A DNA stretch of 64,000 bases from Ichthyophthirius multifiliis (lineage: Eukaryota; Ciliophora; Oligohymenophorea; Hymenostomatida). The position numbers and the translations under genes are program-made. Positions 37,341-47,263 of the stretch are shown piece by piece. How positions within the stretch are numbered: position 1 is the first letter of the stretch; each line of letters opens with the position of its first letter. The notes under the pieces are model-generated. The model was not told where the DNA came from and did no database searches. It saw only the letters and a list, made by a program, of their open reading frames with translations. Location of the stretch: NCBI RefSeq assembly GCF_000220395.1, contig NW_004086136.1, positions 1 through 64,000 of the forward strand, given 5' to 3'.

Positions 37341-37880
37341 ATCTTTAATAAAGATTAAAAATCCTCTTAATAAAATTATTTTTAGAAAAATTGATAAAAG
37401 AGAAGGTATATTTAATGTTGAAGCTTTAGAAATCGGATAATATTAATTTGTTTTTTCGAACAAAAAGGTATAATTATATTTATCTATTTTTAATTATTAA
37501 TTTTTATTTATATTATTTTTTAATAAAGGCAAAAGATAAAAAATCTATTACTTTTGCCTTAGATGTAAGAAATACAACTGAAACTCACTTAAAACATGAA
37601 GATCTAGATCCAGTAGAAAAAAGATTAGATTCTATTGCTATAGGAATTAAGGTTTTTTTTTTACATATAAATATATATATATATATAATTTTGTTAATAG
37701 GATTATTTAAATGAACAAAGATTTGCATCAAAAAGATAATAAACATAATTAGAATCTATTAATAGCACAAATACAAGATTATTAACATTTTCGATTTTCG
37801 AAATTATTATTGTTATATTTGCAAATGCTTGGCAAATTTATTATATTAAAAAAATTTTGGATAATAAAAGAATTGTTTGA
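36665..37880 (+). CDS. p24/emp24 (TMED) cargo receptor with Asn-Thr repeat
   Basis: Type I membrane protein of COPI/COPII vesicles. ATG 36665 opens a signal peptide (IIILILSLLFMFSIQ). About 100 Glu/Gln/Asn-rich residues follow, including an Asn-Thr dipeptide repeat, not typical of p24 proteins. The GOLD domain is seen as MLTFEIESKGEEI, IRGAYFVSYYTNEKIDFFV, REGIFNVEALEIGQYQFVFSN and KSITFALDVRN. The p24 coiled coil follows: HLKHEDLDPVEKRLDSIAIG, NEQRFASKRQ and STNTRLLTFSIFE. Next is the membrane helix (IIIVIFANAWQIYYI) and the cytoplasmic tail KKILDNKRIV, TGA 37878-37880. Introns lie near 37293-37385, 37468-37529 and 37651-37701. Frame breaks occur at the A-run 37137-37142 and the T-run 37205-37210. 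Confidence 0.88.
37010..37075. repeat. (CAAATA)n hexanucleotide repeat, coding for Thr-Asn
   Basis: About ten ACAAAT units in frame with the p24 gene, one unit varied to TCAAAT. They encode alternating Thr and Asn in the lumenal part. Confidence 0.9.
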
Positions 37881-38310
37881 TTTTCATAAAAAAATAAATG
37901 TTATCTTTATATCGAGATTAATAATTTTTTATTTAAAATTTTATATTTTTATTTATTTTTAATTTAATTTTTATTTGCTAGTAAATTTAAAAACAAATTA
38001 TTTCATAAATATTTTAATAAAAAATTTTTAATAATTTTTAATCATATAAACATCATATTTTTATTAAATTTGTTTCTTGAATTTTATCAAATGCAAATTT
38101 TATAAACTATATTTGTAATAAAATTACAAATTTATTTAAAGATTAAAATAAAATTTTGTTTATATATATTTTATAAATATAATAAATATAATAAATAAAA
38201 TATATAAATATATTTTTTAAAAAGCAAAAAATGAAAAGAAATAAAACCAAAAACATCTCCAAAAAAAAAACCATAAAAAAATATATAATAAAAAAATAAT
38301 AAATATTAGA
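37881..38310. other. AT-rich spacer
   Basis: No coding signal seen between the p24 gene and the dead CK1 gene. Confidence 0.6.
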
Positions 38311-39500
38311 ATGTCATCAAACAGTAGAATAGATTTAAAAGTCAAAGACACCAGCAAAGTATTCAATAATTAACGGATAGTTAAACAAAATTAAGTTCAG
38401 TATTTTTAGCATTAGATTAAAACACTAGTTAGCTTAGAAAAGCAGTAGTAATTCTAATACAATTAAGGTGCTTCTAAATATTCCATTTTTGTACTAGAGT
38501 GGTTAAGAAAATAGTTATATTAGAATGGTATTAAATTTGTTAAATAAAGACTTTGTATGTTATGTTAAACAATCAACAAAGAATTCTTTAAAAACAGTTC
38601 TAATGTAATATGATTATTGCTTATTTTCCTTAGAAAAAACTCATAATAAGTTCGTTTTACATAAAGATTTAAAACCTGAAAATATGATAATTGGAAGAGA
38701 AAGTGAAAATCATATGTTATATTATTAAATTATGGAAGGCATATTAGTTTTAAAGTGGATAAACATTTGATAGGGACTACAAGATATGTATCTATTACAG
38801 ATCATATTGGGAACAAAATATGATTTATAATCTTTGGCTTATGTAATGATTTTTATTTTAAAAAATGTCTTCCATGGTAGAATTTATAAAGTTTAAGTGA
38901 AAATGTTAAGAAATATTTTTTTTAAATAAAATTAATTAAAAGACAATAGAATAAGCGAAGTTAAATAAAGAGCAAAAAATCGAATATTATTTAATTGTAA
39001 AATATTTATCTTATATAAAAAAGTTAATTTTAAATCATAATACGATTATAAATAGATTAGAAGTTACTGTAAATGCTAAATATGGGGAAAATTATTGGGA
39101 TTATAATGATTCATATTAATAAAACAATTAATAAAAATAATCAAATTTATATATATAATAATTATAACTAAAAGATAATAATAATTAAGTTTAAAGTTTG
39201 TTGTTATTACTTCTGATTATTTATTGCTTACTGATAAAGAAAAAAATGAAATAAAAAATGTAAGTTTAACTCACTCAGTTTCTATAAGATATTTAATCAA
39301 AAAAAATATAGTAGAAACCATATATTAATCACTTACTAATAAATATTAATTTTTATAGATGAATAGATAATATTCTAATAATGAAAGTAAAATTAATTTT
39401 GATGAAGAATATAAAAAAAATGCGACGAATTCGTCTATCAATACTAATGAATATGAGACGGATAAATATTACAGGAATATTTAAATATTATATATTAAAT
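38311..39500 (+). pseudogene. Decayed casein kinase 1-type gene
   Basis: CK1 landmarks occur in order across several frames. NSLKTVLMQYDYCLFSLEKT matches the helix before the catalytic loop. LHKDLKPENMIIG corresponds to HRDIKPDNFLMG (Arg replaced by Lys). LLNYGRHISF stands where IDFGLAKKY is expected, so the DFG Asp is lost. HLIGTTRYVSITDHIGNK matches LxGTARYASINTHLGxE and ends in TGA. LAYVMIFILKN and CLPWQNLQSLSENVKK match the YVLIYFLRGSLPWQGL region. The glycine loop and catalytic Lys are not identifiable. The tail to ~39500 has normal composition (..DEEYKKNATNSSINTNEYE..). Loss of catalytic residues plus frame breaks indicate a pseudogene. Confidence 0.7.
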
Positions 39501-40248
39501 TGTAGCATTTAATATCAATTTAAGTTAATGCGTATGTTTTTTCTTTTTTTTTATGTTTTTATTTTTTTAGAAATTTAAAGGATAAATAAATTTATAAAAT
39601 AAATAAAATCTGTATTTTATTTAGTTTATATAGTCATTAATAATTTTTTTTTTATTATTATTAAAAAAAAAACTATCCTAAAATAAAAATATTTTATAAT
39701 ATAATAATTATAATAATTATATATTATAAATAATATAATATTTACAATGAGCTTATATAATATATAAAATTATTATAATCTTATATATAAATTTTTATTA
39801 TTAAATATATTACTTATTATAAATAATAGTTATTATATATAAATATATACATATATATTCTCATATTAGTATATTTATTTTATAACATAAATAACAAATG
39901 TTTAATAAATTAAATTTTTAATAAAATATCTTTATTTTAAAATATAAATAAATACCTTAATTTAATATTAAGATTAAAAGATTATAATTATATTAACAAA
40001 TAAAATGATAAAATGAAGAAACTATAAATATAAAAAAGAACTTATAATCTTTATTAATTTAAAGTATATATTAAATTTTTAATATTTGCCTATCTTATTT
40101 AAACTAATTATTTTTATTATCATAAAAATTAAAATAAATAAACATAAAAAAAATTATATAAAATAGTATCTTTTATATTTATAATAATTTAAAGACATTT
40201 ACTGTTTGTAAACAAATAAATATATAATTAACATAAAAATTACATAAA
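39501..40248. other. AT-rich spacer
   Basis: No gene seen; nearly pure A+T up to the tRNA gene. Confidence 0.7.
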
Positions 40249-40322
40249 GCTCGATTAGCTCAGTTGGTTAGAGCATGCGGCTGTTAACCGCAAGGTCGAA
40301 GGTTCGATCCCTTCATCGAGCG
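40249..40322 (+). tRNA. tRNA-Asn (anticodon GTT)
   Basis: Acceptor stem GCTCGAT pairs with ATCGAGC; the discriminator is G. The D-arm contains GCTCAGTTGGTTAGAGC. The anticodon stem TGCGG/CCGCA encloses CTGTTAA with GTT at 40283-40285. The T-arm is GAAGG-TTCGATC-CCTTC. There is no intron. A run of T starting at 40324 is a pol III terminator. It is the most G+C-rich 70 bases in this part of the window. Confidence 0.98.
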
Positions 40323-40331
40323 ATTTTTTTT
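40323..40331 (+). terminator. Pol III terminator of tRNA-Asn
   Basis: A run of eight T begins two bases after the tRNA 3' end. Confidence 0.7.
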
Positions 40332-40460
40332 ATTGAAATTATTTAAAAAAAAATATTGTTATTTTATTTAAAAATTAAAATAATTTTTTTTTAATTATAT
40401 TAAAATATTTAATTATTTATATAAAAATATATATATAATAGTTAAAAATAACATATAATT

Positions 40461-42376
40461 TCAAAACATATCTTTCCAAAAATCTAATAAACCTTATTGT
40501 TTTTCTTCGATTTTTAGTTCTTCATATTCTTAACATTTGAAATCAATAATTAACTAAATATTTTCTATATTTTCTCCATTTTCTTTCTTTTTTTAATTTA
40601 ATTCATATATCTTTGCAATATCATTTCTTATTATTGATTATATTATTTATTCATAATCCTAATATACACATATCTTTAAAGGAAATTTAAATTCATAACA
40701 ATAAATTATAAAGCTATAGATTTCTTAATAATTAAATTTTTCTATATAATTATTATCAATTCCTTCTTACAAACAATTTAATAATGACGAAAAAAGGTTT
40801 TATAAAATTTATAAAAAATCTAGTTTATTTTTTTAAATATTTTCTAAATTTTCTTATAATTCTTGCTATTCAAAAATATCTTAAATTACTCTTTTTTAAA
40901 ATATAAATTAAAATATTTATTGAAAAATAAATTTACTATATTATTTCTTTTGGAGCTTTTATTTAAAAGGATTCTTAATTTAAATAACAGAAATAGAAAG
41001 TTTTAATTTATATACAACTTATTAAGAATCCTAAATGAAAAAGACATTTTTAAGCATTTTATTTATCTATAGACATTAATTTTGTTAGGATTTTATGGCC
41101 TTAAAGTAATTTTTATATATAATTATTAATATTTTAAAAAAGAAATTTTGATAAATTTGCAATAAAAATTTCTTATGTAATAATTTGTTAGTTATTATTT
41201 ATATTATATTCACTCGGATCTTGAATAATAGGTTATAAATCTAAAGAATTATCTATTAAATTAAATAGATTATTTTAATTTGATTCTTACTGATTATTTA
41301 TGTTACCTTGGTTTGTTATAATATTATTTTATTATTAATTAATTTGATTATTATTATCTTGATTCTATTTATTTTCTTCTAAATAGCTAGAACTATTTAA
41401 TTTGAACTAGAAATCATTCTAATTAAAAACTTCTTATTGCTATTGCTCATTATTAACTTACGGAAAAATATTAAAATACTAAGTTTTGTCCTCTTTAGAA
41501 TATTTTTTTAAAATATTTTAAATATATTTATCTTCATTAAAACATTTATAAAACCACGATTAGTAAAACATATCAGTCCAATCAATTCTTTAATTAGGAT
41601 CTAACTATAGAGTTTTTTCAATAAAAGCAATAGCATCTAAACTTATATTTGAATCATATTAAATATCTCTTCCTTTAATTAACTCTTTCAATTCATTAAA
41701 GCCACCACTTTTAGGATAAAATGGAGGTTTTCCATATAACATCTTTTATATAAAATTTTTAATTAAAAATAATATATAAAAATACTTAATAAACAACACA
41801 ACCAAAAGACCAAATATCACATTTATGATCATATTGTTAGTTAAAAATAACTTCCGGAGCCATATTAAGTGGTGTGCCTACAAATGTAGAATTTAAATCA
41901 AAAGAAGATTTAGCAAATCCAAAATCTGCCAACTTGCAATTTAATGATTTATTTACTAATATATTTTGCAGTTTCAAATCCCTATGGATTATTTTATTAT
42001 CATAAAGTTCAACAAATGCTAATAAAATTTAATATGAAAATACACATGCGAGTTCTTCAGGTATCTTTTTTTCAGGAAAATTATTATTTATATAATTTTA
42101 TAAATCACCATTTTCACAATATTCAGTTAAAATATATACATAATTTCCTTCTGTAAAATAATCGAATGCTTAAATTATATGAGAATTATTTAATGATTGT
42201 AAAAGTTGAGTTTCTTAATCAATATTTTAAAGTATTATGTTTTCTCTTCTTTTATCTATTTATTTTATTGCATATTCTTTATTATCGTTTAAATCTTTAC
42301 ATTTGTAAACTCGAGATGTTACTCCAGTTCCTAATTCATCTTCGTATTTGAAAATATATTTATTTTTTAAAATCAT
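40461..42376 (-). CDS. ULK/ATG1-like serine/threonine kinase
   Basis: Minus strand, ATG 42376-42374, introns 41785-41743 and 40936-40891, TGA 40463-40461; exons sum to 608 residues in frame. The N-terminal kinase domain is complete. The glycine loop reads [11 protein letters not shown] and the catalytic Lys is in [51 protein letters not shown] and [19 protein letters not shown] follow. GTPLxMAPE is typical of the ULK/ATG1 group, which starts autophagy. A ~150-residue Asn/Gln-rich linker follows, then a helical C-terminal region, as in ATG1 proteins. The gene is divergent from a Beclin/ATG6 gene. Kinase identity is certain; the ATG1 subgroup is inferred from motif, architecture and neighbour. 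Confidence 0.8.
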
Positions 42377-42479
42377 TTATTTTTTTATTAAGAAAAAAAA
42401 AGGTACTAATTTTATAAAAATTTAAAAAAATAATATATTATTAAAATTACATTATATTTTTTATATTAATAAAAAAAAA
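42377..42479. promoter_or_regulatory. Shared divergent promoter region
   Basis: The 103 bases between the start codons of the ULK/ATG1-like kinase (minus) and the Beclin gene (plus) must hold both 5' ends. The sequence is almost all A and T with A-runs at both sides; no specific element can be named. Confidence 0.5.
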
Positions 42480-43494
42480 ATGAATACAAGTTATATATAT
42501 TAATTGCATTAATGTCAAAATTGCCCTTCCTAACTAATTGAATCAGGTATAGTTGAAATTAAATAATAGTCTTTAATATGCACTGAGTGTATTAAAAAAG
42601 AATTTGACTTTTTTTAAGAAACATATGAAACAAATTAAAAAGAAATATAATATTTAGAAGGATTGATAAAGAATTTAGATAATTAAGATTATAATTTATT
42701 AGATTCAATGCAATAAAAAGAAAATTAGTTAGATTTGAATATAAAGGAAAGTTAAGAAACTTTAAATTAGTTAATTGAAAAAGAAAATCAATTAGATATA
42801 TAATATCAAATGCTTTTTTAAAACAAAGAAATAGATGTAAATGAAGAAAACATTCTTGATCTTGAATATTAAATATAAAATGAAATTTAAAGGAAAAATA
42901 ATATTTAAAAAAAATTAAACAATGCAAATTTTTAATTAGAAAAATTAAATACTCTTATTTGTTTATAAAGTTCATTTTAAATAAATATAAATAATAATTC
43001 TATTAATAATTACATTATTGCTTATCCTAATCTTTAAGTAGAATAAAAATAAAAAATTAAGCAATCTTATTATTATTTTATTTTTTTATAAAATATAGAA
43101 TTATATTTCAGTTAATTGTGCTTTTGGTTTACTTGCGCATTTATTTTAATATTTTTTAATAAATACTTTAGAATATTAACCAAAATTTATAAAAGCTTTT
43201 TAATGTAATGGAGCTTTTTCTGTTATAGAATTAGTTTAGGAATAAAAAACTATACCTTTTTGTTGCTCTGTAAATGAAAAAAATGCTATTTTTATACCTT
43301 TTTAAAGCTTTATTATTTTTGCAGAAGAAATATAGAATTATTTTGAAAAAAATAAAGGAATTTTGAAAAACCAAACAAAGACGGAAGATTTATAAAAACA
43401 AAATATTGTTTTCAATATTCTCTTTATAAAATAATAATGGAATAATTTTTTTAATAAAGTTTTAATGTATATATGTTGTATAATAGAACAATGA
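42480..43494 (+). CDS. Beclin-1/ATG6 autophagy protein
   Basis: Scaffold of the Vps34 PI3-kinase complex. ATG 42480, intron 43038-43098, TGA 43492-43494; about 317 residues, shorter than human Beclin-1 (450). The N-terminus has two CxxC pairs (CQNC and CTEC), as at the Beclin N-terminus. Next is a ~130-residue coiled coil of Leu, Glu and Asn. The hallmark junction follows: QLEKLNTLI, FQININ, SINNYIIAYPNLQ, then across the intron ISVNCAFGLLAHLF. It matches LDKLKKTN...TINxFRLGRL...EINAAWGQxxLLL. The rest corresponds to the BARA domain, including IKAFQCNGAFSVIEL, and ends in a QQWNNFF helix. The BH3 region is not obvious. Confidence 0.82.
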
Positions 43495-43627
43495 ATGAAT
43501 AAAAATGCTATATATATATATAAATTTTAAATATTAGAAATAATTTTTTTCATTCTTATTTTTCTACTATATTACCTTCATTCTTAATTAAATTTATTAA
43601 AAATATATTTATATATAAAAAAATAAT

Positions 43628-44489
43628 TCAATTTCTATTTTTTTATAAATTACTTTTTTACAAATGTAAAGTTAATATTTATCTAAAAACTCTTTTCCTG
43701 GATTATCACTTATTTGTGGTTTTATTATTTTAAATTCTTAGATATCCCATTAAAATTCAGGCTTTTTTTAAATAGTATTAATTTTTATTTAATAACTTTC
43801 TTTTGAAATACTTTTTATAATACTGGCTTTCTAAACTCAGAAGTCCCATGTGTAAGCACAATATAAACTCCTTTTTCTGTTAAAACTCTGTGTATTTCTT
43901 AAAGCATTTTATTTGCATTTGTTGTTTAACTTTCTCCACATAAAACAGAATCTAATAAGCCTTTATCAATAACACAATCAAACGATTTTGAATCAAATTC
44001 CATATTTCTTACATCCATTTAAATATCTTTTTTTTTTTAAAAAAAAATGTAAAAAGCTAATCGATTTTTAAGTTTTTTACATTTAAAATTAGGACCCTAA
44101 TCTTTATATCTTTCTTACATTTATTTTGTAACAACCATAGAAAAATCAATATTAGTTATATTTTAATATCCTTCGTCAAACATTTCTTCACTTAATCCTT
44201 TTATTATTTTTATTATAATTATTATTTGTTATTTTATTTAATATTTATTAAATAAAATTAATGTATTACTGGAAGAACCAGATCCAACATTTAATATTTT
44301 TGTTTCTGGATTTATATGGGATAATACTTGATCTCTTATTCCACTAAATCTTTAATACCAATCAAATTAATCCTATTCTCTTTATTAATTAATTTATTTT
44401 TGTTATTTAATTATTTTAATAATTATTTAAATATTTTTTTACCTTGTATATCTTTCTTCCCAATATTATGGATTTCCGTATTAATTCAT
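43628..44489 (-). CDS. METTL13/EFM4-like protein lysine methyltransferase
   Basis: S-adenosylmethionine-dependent enzyme of the group that methylates elongation factor 1A and related proteins. Minus strand, ATG 44489-44487. N-terminal YGNPQYWEERY and, after an intron (44442-44373), FDWYQRFSGI are the family start. Motif I is ILNVGSGSSS. After another intron come MFDEGYQNITNIDFSMVV and MQERYKD, then DVRNMEFDSKSFDCVIDKGLLDSVLCG (in two pieces), the DKGxLDS signature. MLQEIHRVLTEKGVYIVLTHG follows. The end (DKYQLYICKK) is near 43640, but the stop is unclear; the coordinate given assumes the nearest TGA, reached only with a one-base shift. At least three introns. Confidence 0.78.
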
Positions 44490-44735
44490 TTTTTTATATA
44501 TAATATTCAATTTTTTATTATACTTTTTTTCGTTTTTTATAAAAAAACTAGTTTTTTTATTTTTAAAAAAAATATATTTGATTTTTTTTTTTTAAAAAAA
44601 AAATAAAGAAATTATTAAATTTAAATTGTATAGAAAAATTTAATAAAATAAACTTTAGCTTAAAGAAAAATATTAATAATAAATATTTTAAAAAAGACTA
44701 AATAATAATTTATAATAAATAAATTAAAATTTAAA

Positions 44736-45775
44736 TCAATATTAACTCATTAATGCATAACTTTTAACTTTAAAAAGTTCTTTTGGAAAATTAGATTATA
44801 ATTAATCTGCAACTAAAACTAATTAAACTTAATTAAAAAGTTCCAAAAATAATTATTCAGACCTTGTAACTGAATTGTCTTCCTTATCTACAACAAATCC
44901 ACTATTTGCAATGTTTTCTTTTACAATAATTATTCCCTTTATATAAAATTATTTACAAAAATATAACAAAGTAAATAAGCATGTTTTTAAATTTACATTT
45001 TTTTTTAATGCATTTTTACATCTAGTTAAAAAATTAATAAAATCGTCATCAGTTAAATAGTTTGAAACCTAATTATCTTTTTAATAAAAATAAATACTTA
45101 AAAAAAATAAAAAACCCATTATATCCATATACAATCGTATAATTCTGTAAAATTCAAACTTTAAAGTCCACTTGTTATATATAATTAAACTTAAGGATTA
45201 CTATTAAATTCCTATGCCATATGTTCTATGTATTTAGGGTTTTAATCAACAACATCTACCTAATATATAAAATAAGTAAATATTCTTATCTTTTTTTTTT
45301 AATAACAGTTTAAAAATGCTTTAATAATAATTCTTTTGTAATTCTTCCTGTTCCAGCACCACAATCAATTACTCTTCCATATTGTAATCCAAAATTTTTA
45401 TTTAAAAAATCTAAAAATTCATTTGAATCATGTATATCAGGTTCATGTAAAATTCCGAATCCTCCTAAAACTCCATTTGTAGTTGCTTCTGTATTCTTAT
45501 TAATTTTTTTAAATATTATTAAAAATTAATAAAATAAAAATTTTTACTTCCCAATATTATGCTGCCTTTAAATACCATTAAGCAATTGAACCTATTTTAT
45601 TAACTACGTTTGGATGTTGTTTTCCATTTAATTCTACTTCCCACATTTCTTTAATATTATTATATCTAATTTATAATAAAATATTTATTAAAATTTGTAT
45701 TTTTATATTTACACTGATCCTTAATAATCAGTTCCAAGCTAATTTACTTTGCTTTACCTTTTTTCAAAATTAATA
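44736..45775 (-). CDS. N-terminal X-Pro-Lys methyltransferase (NTMT1-like)
   Basis: Alpha-N-methyltransferase acting on proteins with an exposed Xaa-Pro-Lys start. Minus strand, TGA 44738-44736. Exons in order: LGTDYQGS, then YNNIKEMWEVEL, AQWYLKAAQYWE, and TTNGVLGGFG with DIHDSNEFLDFL. The SAM motif is RVIDCGAGTGRITKELLL, followed by VDVVDQNPKYIEHM, IIIVKENIANSGFVVDKED and NSVTRSEQLFLELF, and PKELFKVKSYALM at the end. Each matches human NTMT1 or plant homologues. Introns lie near 45696-45650, 45552-45503, 45301-45258 and in the 45110-44940 region. The first ATG is not certain: the upstream exon reaches about 45775, and an internal ATG lies at 45646. Confidence 0.85.
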
Positions 45776-45945
45776 AAGTAATAAAACAGTAATTTACATT
45801 TCTTAATATTTAATATTTTATGTAAGTATATGATTTTAAAAAATATATTTATATTTTTTATAAAATATTTTTTTTGTTTAAAGTAATTAAAATATGATTA
45901 ATATCTTTAAGTTAATTGTAAACTATATTAAAATTTAGAAAAATA

Positions 45946-45946
<1 letters not shown>

Positions 45947-45995
<49 letters not shown>
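45947..45995. repeat. (AAT)n microsatellite
   Basis: About 16 AAT units in the spacer between the NTMT1-like gene and the next plus-strand gene. Confidence 0.9.
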
Positions 45996-45996
<1 letters not shown>

Positions 45997-46063
45997 TTTT
46001 TATATACTAATTAAATATTTTATTTATTTTTAATATATTATAAATTTATTTTTTTTCAATAAA

Positions 46064-46996
46064 ATGGATTATAATCATTCTATTAAAACTAAAACAAAGA
46101 ATATTTAATAGAATTTTTTTCCATTTTTATTATAAATTGGTCCATACAATTAAGACAATTATTTTATGAATGATTTTTTACTTTTGCCAACTGTACCTTT
46201 AATTGGAAAGTATTCTAAAAATGGTTATGAATTAAACGATGTTAAATTTTTATGCGCAATAGAGTGCGAAATCGACTAAAATAAAATAAAAGAAATTGAA
46301 AACTAAGAAGAAATATATTTACCTTAAAAAATAAAAGATTTATTATATAATATTCCTGAAAAAATAAAACATAATGTACCTTCTAATAATAACGATGATT
46401 AATAAGGAATTAATAAAAAAGGAAAGTCTAAAAATAAAATATTCGAACATAATCCTTATTAATATAAGTTTTAGAATAAAATTAATTTTATGTGGATTAT
46501 AAGTTTTTAAAATGAAAAAACTAAATAAAGTAATTTTATGAATATGTTATTTCATCCTTTTTCTTTCCAACCTCTTATTTTTTAAGATAAGTAAAAATTA
46601 ATTTAAAATAATCCTGTGTGCTTAGTTCAAAGCGATAATAATTCAGTATTTTGTTTATAGAATGAATAAAAAAATATTAATTTTGAAAGTTTTAGAAGTG
46701 AATATTCGAGTATTCATTTTAAAAATTATTCTTTATGTTTTTCACCTAATAATATGAAGTTTGGAATGAATTTTAAATTTTAAATTTGTGACTTCTTTAG
46801 CCTGTTTTTGGCTGAAAATGGTATTCATAATGTTGCTTATCATTGGAATGTAAATGATAATAATTATTAAAAACTTTTTGAATAGGTTTTTATCTAAAAT
46901 AAGAATTTGAATAATATTTTTAAGGAGCTGGAAAGTATATTAGGAAAAGAAAATTTGCATTTAAATTTTGCAAAGTAATTATTCTTTTAAGAATGA
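46064..46996 (+). CDS. Hypothetical protein, single exon
   Basis: Not recognised. ATG 46064 to TGA 46994-46996, 310 codons without an intron and with normal codon mix. Features: NFFPFLLQIGPYNQ and NDFLLLPTVPLIGKY near the start, a Lys/Asp-rich loop at residues ~110-140, FMWIISFQNE, MLFHPFSFQPLIF, several Cys, GIHNVAYHWNVND, and a C-terminal helix ending GKENLHLNFAKQLFF. No signal peptide or membrane segment. It could be a cytosolic ciliate-specific protein. Confidence 0.6.
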
Positions 46997-47263
46997 ATAT
47001 TATGAATTTTTTTTTTTAATATATATTTTAAATATTAAAGAAAAGTAATTATTTAAAATATAAAATATCGTTTTAACAATAAATTGATATAATATAATAT
47101 TTATATTGTTGAATATCTTTTATATATAAAAAAATTATAGTATTTTTTTATTTTCTATATATAAATATTTTTTTAATTAATAAATATATTTTTTTTTATT
47201 TTGTTATTTATAAAAAAAAAACATATAGTATTTTTCTAATTAAAAAAATAAATAAATTAAAAA

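Noticed and set aside
40780-40800. Frame break in the ULK/ATG1-like gene
   Set aside because: Counting bases position by position shows the frame is continuous to the TGA at 40463-40461.
42592-42927. Open minus-strand frame of 111 codons
   Set aside because: It is the antisense of the Beclin coiled coil; the plus strand carries conserved family motifs and a proper splice junction.
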